A DNA stretch of 10,814 nt. Source: Planctomycetaceae bacterium (GTDB lineage: Bacteria; Planctomycetota; MHYJ01; SBBU01). The position numbers were made by a program, and so were the translations under genes. Location: positions 1 to 10,814 of the forward strand of contig SBBU01000137.1 in assembly GCA_005239585.1 (NCBI GenBank), written 5' to 3'. A model generated the notes under the pieces. That model saw only the letters and a program-made list of their open reading frames with translations, had not been told where the DNA came from and made no database searches. Shown here piece after piece: positions 7,048-10,814 of this stretch; positions within the stretch are counted from its first letter, which is position 1, and each line of letters starts with the position of its first letter.

Positions 7048-8289
7048 TTATGGTTTGAATCTTCCAACCACCAGTGTTGTATTGTGTCCGCCAAAGCCGA
7101 GCGAATTCGATATAGCGTAATCTACTTGAACATCTCTCTTAACATTAGGGACATAGTCTAAATCACACTCAGGATCAGGTTCTTCGTAGTTTATTGTAGG
7201 ATGTACTTTATTATCTCTGATCGACATTATACATGCCAGGAGCTCTACTGCTGCTGCTGCGCCAAGAAGGTGGCCTGTCATCGATTTTGTAGAGCTTACG
7301 GGCACCTTTCGAGCGTTATCGTTGAACAATTTCTTTATCGCCATTGTTTCGACTTTATCATTTAGCTTTGTAGATGTACCGTGGGCATTTATATAGGAGA
7401 TGTCCTCGGGCCTTAGCGATGCATCATTGAGTGCATTTTTCATTGAAAGTGCTGCGCCTGTACCGTCAGGGTCTGGGGCAGTAATGTGGAAAGCGTCATC
7501 CGATTGCCCAAAGCCCAATAGCTCTGCATAGATTTTTGCATCTCGTTTTCGTGCATGTTCAAGGTTTTCAAGGATAAATATAGCTGATCCTTCTCCAAGC
7601 ACAAAACCGTCCCTGTTTTTTTCAAAAGGTCTTGAGGCCGCCTGAGGGTTATCATTTCTTTTTGAGACAGCACCCATGCAAGCAAAGCCACTTAGGCCAA
7701 GAGATGTAAGTGCAGCTTCAGCCCCTCCAGAGATCATTACGTCCGCATCACCATACTGGATGGTCTTTAATGCAAGACCTAGTGCGTGATTTGCGGATGA
7801 GCAGGCAGATGATACAGCGAAGTTTGGTCCGCAGATCCCATGTTTGATCGCTACCTTGCCCGGCGCGGAATTAACCATAAGCTTGGGCACGAAGAAAGGG
7901 CTCATCTTTGTTGGCCCCCTTTGGAGAAAGCGGCTGTGTGATTCCTGAAGTTCTGCGAGTCCGCCTATCCCTGAGCCTATAATAGAACCGCATCTTGATC
8001 TGTCACATTTGGAAAAATCTATTCCTGCATCCTTAACAGCCTCTAAAGCCGCGGCGAGTGCAAACTGGGCAAATCTGTCAGTGCGAGTCGCCTCCTTTGC
8101 ATCAATGTATTTTGCAGGGTCAAAATTCTTAACCTCACCCCCAAAATTTACATCGAAGCCTTTGGTGTCAAAAATAGTGACTTTATCTATGCCACTTTTG
8201 CCGTTAAGAAGGGACTGCCAGAATTCCTCAGGGTTGGAGCCTATCGGAGATATTACTCCTATGCCGGTTATTACAACCCTTTTCTTCAC
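7048..8289 (-). CDS. fabF: 3-oxoacyl-[acyl-carrier-protein] synthase II
   Basis: This 413-residue condensing enzyme elongates acyl-ACP with malonyl-ACP in type II fatty-acid synthesis. Numbering matches E. coli FabF exactly: nucleophile C163 (in SSACSSA), H303 (NAHGTST), K335 (SSTKSMTGH) and H340. The opening [16 protein letters not shown], the [14 protein letters not shown] loop and the C-terminal [13 protein letters not shown] are all typical. The C-x-H-x-H triad marks a KAS I/II enzyme, not FabH, and the length is normal. The start is GTG, overlapping the acpP stop by four bases (GTGA), with AAGGA 5 nt upstream inside the acpP end. The two are therefore translationally coupled. Other fatty-acid genes (fabD, fabG, fabH, plsX) are absent from the window, so this is a minimal acpP-fabF unit. 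Confidence 0.97.
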   Translation of the reverse strand: MKKRVVITGIGVISPIGSNPEEFWQSLLNGKSGIDKVTIFDTKGFDVNFGGEVKNFDPAKYIDAKEATRTDRFAQFALAAALEAVKDAGIDFSKCDRSRCGSIIGSGIGGLAELQESHSRFLQRGPTKMSPFFVPKLMVNSAPGKVAIKHGICGPNFAVSSACSSANHALGLALKTIQYGDADVMISGGAEAALTSLGLSGFACMGAVSKRNDNPQAASRPFEKNRDGFVLGEGSAIFILENLEHARKRDAKIYAELLGFGQSDDAFHITAPDPDGTGAALSMKNALNDASLRPEDISYINAHGTSTKLNDKVETMAIKKLFNDNARKVPVSSTKSMTGHLLGAAAAVELLACIMSIRDNKVHPTINYEEPDPECDLDYVPNVKRDVQVDYAISNSLGFGGHNTTLVVGRFKP

Positions 8290-8528
8290 TTTTTCCTTTC
8301 AATTACGTACTTTGCGGCGTCACCTACGGTTTGAATTTTTTGTGCATCCTCATCTGGAATTGAAATTTCGAATGCCTCTTCCATAGCCATAACCAGCTCA
8401 ACTGTATCCAGCGAATCGGCCCCGAGATCGTTTACGAAACTGGATTCCATCTTGATCTTATCCTGCTCAACATTTAGCTGTTTAGCGACTATTTCAACTA
8501 CCTTTTTCTTGATTTCTTCCTCATTCAT
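8286..8528 (-). CDS. acpP: Acyl carrier protein
   Basis: The 80-residue, acidic, four-helix protein carries growing acyl chains on a 4'-phosphopantetheine arm attached to S39 in the invariant DSL motif ([17 protein letters not shown]). The rest of the fold is standard: a helix I region with VVEIVAKQL, then [11 protein letters not shown], then [24 protein letters not shown] strong Shine-Dalgarno sequence (AGGAGAG, 8539-8533) sits 4 nt before the ATG. Its promoter is near-consensus, as expected for one of the most abundant bacterial proteins. The stop overlaps the fabF GTG start. It diverges from the reductase gene at 8614. Confidence 0.98.
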   Translation of the reverse strand: MNEEEIKKKVVEIVAKQLNVEQDKIKMESSFVNDLGADSLDTVELVMAMEEAFEISIPDEDAQKIQTVGDAAKYVIERKK

Positions 8529-8552
8529 GTCGCTCTCCTAAAATTTGGGGTA

Positions 8553-8581
8553 ATTATAGTTCGCAAAATTAGGATTTTCAA
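8553..8581 (-). promoter_or_regulatory. Near-consensus sigma70 promoter of acpP-fabF
   Basis: On the minus strand TTGAAA (8581-8576, 5 of 6) and TATAAT (8558-8553, 6 of 6) are separated by exactly 17 bp. Transcription should start near 8546-8545. This gives a leader of about 17-18 nt containing the AGGAGAG ribosome-binding site. It is the best promoter in the window. Confidence 0.8.
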
Positions 8582-8594
8582 GCTGCTTGCTTGA
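8578..8594. promoter_or_regulatory. 17-bp inverted repeat, candidate operator between divergent genes
   Basis: TCAAGC (8578-8583), a five-base spacer, then GCTTGA (8589-8594) make a perfect 6+5+6 dyad. It overlaps the acpP -35 box (8576-8581) and the predicted -35 of the divergent gene (8587-8592). The position and symmetry fit a dimeric repressor site that could control both units. I do not recognise it as the site of a known fatty-acid regulator, and no regulator gene is in the window. Confidence 0.4.
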
Positions 8595-8615
8595 TACAGA
8601 TTGACCAGTTAAAAT
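8587..8615 (+). promoter_or_regulatory. Candidate promoter of the reductase-thioesterase unit
   Basis: TTGCTT (8587-8592, 3 of 6) and TAAAAT (8610-8615, 5 of 6) are 17 bp apart. The -10 overlaps the first ATG (8614). Seven bases separate it from the second in-frame ATG at 8623, where initiation would be leaderless. If used, this promoter excludes the first ATG as the start on that transcript. The -35 match is weak. Confidence 0.35.
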
Positions 8616-9402
8616 GTCAAAAATGGGGCTTTTGACCACAGTAGTTCAGGGGATAAAGATGGAAACCCCTGATACAGCAACTATAACACTAGAGTTAGGC
8701 GGCGTTGAATTTAACTTCAAGGCTGGACAGGCTATTAATATAGACCCTTATCAGTTTGATGTTTTAAGAGAAGGGTTGAGTAGATTAAAACAGGCCAAAG
8801 GAGAGGATGAGTCTCCCAGGGATTTTTCGATCTCGTCTAGCCCCCTTGAAAAAGGATTCATTCAGATCACAGTTAAGGAAGAGAAAGAAACGGACCACAA
8901 ACCTGTCCTTTCTCCCTATCTTGTCAGGGGGCTAAAGCTAGCAGATAAGATCCAGATAAACGGTCCTTTCGGGATCTATACTCTACCGGCAAATCTAGAG
9001 GGGATAACAACCATAATTCACATCTGTGCTGGAAGTGGTATAGCACCCAATCGAGGGATCATAAAATATTGTAACGACGTCAAGTCAGGTATAAGACATG
9101 TCCTATTCTATCAGGTGAGAAGCGAAGAAGACATCATCTATAGAGAAGAGGTTCCAACATGGCAGAATCTGACTTTTATCCCTGTTCTGTCGAGACCCTC
9201 TTCAAGCTGGACTGGAGGGACTGGCTATGTTACAAAGGAGCATTTGGCAAGTGGATTTATTTCACCTTCAGGCACCCTTGCCTTTATCTGCGGTCCGAGT
9301 AGACCGAGACCTAATCATGAGACAAGTTTTATTCAAAAATACAAAAATATCCTTTTAGAGCTCGGATTAACAGCCAAAAATATTAAAACAGAGTTGTGGT
9401 AA
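8614..9402 (+). CDS. Ferredoxin-NAD(P) reductase-like FAD/NAD(P)-binding oxidoreductase
   Basis: The 262-residue protein has the two-domain FNR fold. The N-terminal FAD barrel runs to about residue 122, with RDFSISSSP (69-77) as the R-x-Y/F-S-x-x-S flavin motif and GPFG at 117-120. The C-terminal NAD(P)-binding domain has AGSGIAPNRG (139-148), the YQVRSEEDIIY strand-turn, ICGPS (225-229) and the terminal TELW, whose aromatic residue normally stacks on the flavin. No 2Fe-2S ferredoxin domain is fused, so electrons must pass to a separate partner, not seen here. An insertion around 44-66 (YQFDVLREGLSRLKQAKGED) separates the barrel strands. The physiological partner and substrate are unknown. 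There is no Shine-Dalgarno sequence at either candidate start (ATG 8614 or ATG 8623, codon 4); the second fits the promoter better. The thioesterase gene follows after 23 bp. Confidence 0.85.
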   Translation: MSKMGLLTTVVQGIKMETPDTATITLELGGVEFNFKAGQAINIDPYQFDVLREGLSRLKQAKGEDESPRDFSISSSPLEKGFIQITVKEEKETDHKPVLSPYLVRGLKLADKIQINGPFGIYTLPANLEGITTIIHICAGSGIAPNRGIIKYCNDVKSGIRHVLFYQVRSEEDIIYREEVPTWQNLTFIPVLSRPSSSWTGGTGYVTKEHLASGFISPSGTLAFICGPSRPRPNHETSFIQKYKNILLELGLTAKNIKTELW

Positions 9403-9425
9403 GAGTTACAATTGTGAGGTAATAA

Positions 9426-9866
9426 ATGAGAGAAGATTTTCATTTCCAGACGGAGATAAGAGTTAGACTCCCGGAAACCGATGCTATGGGCATCGTTTTT
9501 CACGGCTACTTTTTTACATATTTTGATGTTGCAAGGATGGACTATCTTCGCAACCTCGAACTTACTGAAGACATAAGGCCCACTAAGGGTTTTACTAGTG
9601 TGATTGTGAATGTAAGCAGTGATTTTAAATCACCTGCAAGGTTTGATGATCAGCTGGTTATTCACGTGCGACTCTCAGAGATCGGAAACTCGAGCTTCAA
9701 GTTCGAGTTTATTATCTACCACAAGCGCGAGAATCGCCTTGTGGCACAGGGTCAAACTGTGCACGTGGCGCTTGATCCGATTACATGGCATCCTATCCGC
9801 GTTCCAGATTTCTTCAGAGAGGCAGTCCGCAAGTTCGAGGGCCCAGGTCTTGTGGAAAAAAAATAA
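9426..9866 (+). CDS. Hotdog-fold acyl-CoA thioesterase (4HBT/YbgC type)
   Basis: The 146-residue hotdog protein should hydrolyse acyl-CoA or acyl-ACP thioesters. The catalytic block is clear at about 13-39: VRLPETDAMGIVFHGYFFT followed by YFDVARMDYLRNL, with D19 as the expected catalytic aspartate. The usual H-x-N-Y form is altered to HGYF (26-29). Later strands FTSVIVNVSSDFKSPARFDDQLVIHVRL and the QGQTVHVALD strand complete the fold. Its substrate cannot be told from sequence; it may be aromatic, short-chain or ACP-linked. It has a good Shine-Dalgarno sequence (GAGGT, 5 nt before the ATG), as expected of an internal operon gene, and follows the reductase by 23 bp. Its position beside acpP-fabF is consistent with a lipid role, which is inference. 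Confidence 0.9.
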   Translation: MREDFHFQTEIRVRLPETDAMGIVFHGYFFTYFDVARMDYLRNLELTEDIRPTKGFTSVIVNVSSDFKSPARFDDQLVIHVRLSEIGNSSFKFEFIIYHKRENRLVAQGQTVHVALDPITWHPIRVPDFFREAVRKFEGPGLVEKK

Positions 9867-9933
9867 CCACAGTTACAAGTTGATTTGGCATTGATCACTA
9901 GTGTAAGGAGATAGAAATAGCACTAGGCGAAAG

Positions 9934-9947
9934 AATCGATTTCGATT
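9934..9947. terminator. Weak hairpin between convergent thioesterase and aminotransferase genes
   Basis: AATCG-ATTT-CGATT forms a 5-bp stem with a 4-base loop in the 86-bp gap between two convergent genes. Neither side has a good T run (minus strand continues CTTTCGCC). It could aid termination of the leftward gene, but stability is low. Confidence 0.2.
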
Positions 9948-9952
9948 GGTAA

Positions 9953-10711
9953 TTATTTAAGTTCCTGATATCTTGACAGCAGAAAGTTTGACATCTGTCC
10001 TCCCGTAATCATCTTGCCGTTTATCTTGGAAACGGGCAGGATCTCCATTACAGAGTTTGTAATAAAGACCTCGTCAGCCTTGAAGCAGTCATGTAACTTG
10101 AAGATCTTTTCTAGTACATTTATTTTTGCGTTCCTTGCAAGGTCAATCACAAGCTGTCTGGTAATTCCTTTTAGGATTCCAAGTTTTGCTGGAGGTGTAT
10201 AAATTATGCCTCTTTGTACAATGAAAATATTTGATACGCTTCCCTCAAGAACTTGGCCCTTGTCATTACAAAAGATCGCCTCAAAAGCGCCCTTCTTTCT
10301 GGCCAGCTCTCTCGCCAGATGATTCTCAAGATAGTTAAGAGTTTTTAGTCCACTTAGTTTGCTTCTGGCTCTTTTCCATGGTGCTACCATTAGACTTGCG
10401 GTAGCGGGAATTTTGTAGACTGGCAGAGTCGTAACCATTTCATGATTACGTGTTACCACGATCCTTATAATACACTCTGGCATTCTATTCCTTCTTATAA
10501 CTTGCGTAGCTGCTCTTTTTAGCGTAGGCGAGTTTACTTTGATGTTAAGCTGGCTTGCTGTGCTCGATAGCCTCTTGAGGTGCCTATCCAGCATGAAAGG
10601 GCTAAAGTTGTAGACGCGAAGGGTTTCGAAGAGCCCAAAGCCAAATATCAGGTCATCTGAAAGACTTGCAGTTGGCTCCCTTCTGAATTTCCCGTCTATG
10701 TAGCTGTACAC
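9953..10711 (-). CDS. pabC: Class IV aminotransferase, probable aminodeoxychorismate lyase
   Basis: This 252-residue PLP enzyme belongs to the fold-type IV group (PabC, IlvE, D-amino-acid transaminase). SYIDGKF and FGFGLFETLRVY (23-34) are the N-terminal signature, and the GLFETLR form with PFMLDRHLKRL is closest to PabC. K123 in LKTLNYLEN is the expected PLP lysine. E156 and N161 in LEGSVSNIF bind the cofactor, and the ending GITRQLVIDLA, then ADEVFITNSVMEILPV, is standard. PabC converts 4-amino-4-deoxychorismate to p-aminobenzoate and pyruvate for folate synthesis. With no pabA/pabB nearby, a branched-chain or D-amino-acid aminotransferase cannot be excluded. The start is GTG, with no Shine-Dalgarno sequence; TAAAAT lies 9 nt upstream. 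It diverges from uvrC over 19-28 bp and converges on the thioesterase gene. Confidence 0.85.
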   Translation of the reverse strand: MYSYIDGKFRREPTASLSDDLIFGFGLFETLRVYNFSPFMLDRHLKRLSSTASQLNIKVNSPTLKRAATQVIRRNRMPECIIRIVVTRNHEMVTTLPVYKIPATASLMVAPWKRARSKLSGLKTLNYLENHLARELARKKGAFEAIFCNDKGQVLEGSVSNIFIVQRGIIYTPPAKLGILKGITRQLVIDLARNAKINVLEKIFKLHDCFKADEVFITNSVMEILPVSKINGKMITGGQMSNFLLSRYQELK

Positions 10712-10748
10712 AAGAGTCAGATTTTATATAATGATTTCTATGCTGCAA
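10705..10748. promoter_or_regulatory. Overlapping divergent promoters of uvrC and pabC
   Basis: On the + strand a perfect TATAAT (10727-10732) lies seven bases before the uvrC ATG at 10740, with TGTACA (10705-10710, 4 of 6) 16 bp upstream. On the minus strand TAAAAT (10726-10721) lies nine bases before the pabC GTG, with TTGCAG (10748-10743, 3 of 6) 16 bp upstream. The two -10 boxes are adjacent, so polymerase binding should be mutually exclusive. Each -35 box falls inside or at the start of the other gene. Confidence 0.4.
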
Positions 10749-10814
10749 ATTGATTCGTTGCCTGATTGCCCCGGGGTCTATTTTTTTAAAGACAAGAAAG
10801 GACTCCTGCTCTAC
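10740..10814 (+). CDS. uvrC: UvrC excinuclease subunit, N-terminal fragment (cut by right edge)
   Basis: Only 25 codons from the ATG at 10740 are present (28 if the in-frame ATG at 10731 is used). They read on to the window end without a stop. The segment LPDCPGVYFFKDKKGLLLY is the unmistakable opening of UvrC: L-P-x-x-P-G-V-Y-x-F-K-D-x-x-G-x-x-L-Y, the first strands of the GIY-YIG nuclease domain. UvrC makes both incisions in nucleotide excision repair with UvrA and UvrB. I prefer the second ATG because the first overlaps the perfect TATAAT box, leaving the second exactly 7 nt beyond it. No Shine-Dalgarno sequence is visible. The fragment is short, but the motif is specific. Confidence 0.85.
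   Translation, partial: MLQIDSLPDCPGVYFFKDKKGLLLY

Noticed and set aside
7048..7691. Small antisense or shadow frames inside fabF (such as 83 codons at 7440-7691)
   Set aside because: They are out-of-frame reads of the fabF coding sequence with no independent start signal or motif.
8009..8386. 125-codon + strand frame opposite acpP-fabF
   Set aside because: It is antisense to two unmistakable conserved genes and has the composition of a mirror frame.
9619..9894. Second reading frame of 91 codons overlapping the thioesterase
   Set aside because: It is a shadow frame of a clear hotdog thioesterase, rich in Ser/Arg/Trp and without recognisable motifs.
9896..9926. CACTAGTG palindrome and a second CACTAG, possible hairpin or integration site
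   Set aside because: CTAGTG...CACTAG is a weak 6-bp dyad with a 16-17 nt loop and no T run; no integrase or duplication supports an attachment site.
1..10814. Search for CRISPR arrays, insertion sequences, tRNA/rRNA genes, riboswitches and tandem repeats
   Set aside because: No regularly spaced repeats, transposase motifs, terminal inverted repeats or structured RNA signatures were visible; gaps between genes are under about 95 bp.

Overview
The window looks like ordinary chromosome from a fairly AT-rich bacterium. Closely packed housekeeping and envelope genes lie on both strands, and I see no mobile element, CRISPR array, rRNA or tRNA. The best lineage hint is a HEAT-like segment in the secreted protein at 5781-6977 (acidic DDDDP, then KREVATEKLIEIG, then PEVKWRLEHILEEL). 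Short repeats of this style are very common in Planctomycetota proteins. Together with a DUF2341-like domain and a NatAB transporter, this suggests Planctomycetota or a related deep lineage. That placement is inference, not proof.

Layout. A truncated unknown gene runs leftward off the left edge (1-273, -). Diverging from it is a rightward unit: a three-TM protein with three PKD domains (365-1981), a group I cysteine desulfurase (1992-3137) and CutA (3130-3447). A small secreted cysteine-rich protein (3519-3809, -) converges on cutA. Next comes natA-natB (3873-5769, +), an ABC-2 exporter pair of the Na+-extrusion type. It converges, with only 11 bp between stop codons, on the secreted DUF2341/HEAT-like protein (5781-6977, -). 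That protein lies downstream of acpP-fabF (8528 to 7048, -), the acyl carrier protein and 3-oxoacyl-ACP synthase II of fatty-acid synthesis. Diverging from acpP are an FAD/NAD(P)-binding ferredoxin-reductase-like protein (8614-9402, +) and a hotdog thioesterase (9426-9866, +). A class IV aminotransferase, probably ADC lyase (PabC), lies at 9953-10711 (-). It diverges from the first 25-28 codons of uvrC, cut by the right edge.

Functionally, 7048-9866 is a lipid-metabolism neighbourhood with a back-to-back promoter region, where a 17-bp inverted repeat overlaps both predicted -35 boxes. The 365-3809 region combines sulfur mobilisation, a metal-tolerance-family protein and a cysteine-rich exported protein; no functional link is proven. 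No gene-free stretch exceeds about 95 bp.

The most unusual signal is in the start regions. Several genes that appear to begin transcription units have a -10-like hexamer only 7-9 nt before the start codon and no Shine-Dalgarno sequence. Several other genes have clear Shine-Dalgarno sites (acpP, fabF, the thioesterase, the cysteine-rich gene). This suggests that leaderless or near-leaderless mRNAs are used here. I found no convincing novel multi-gene system.
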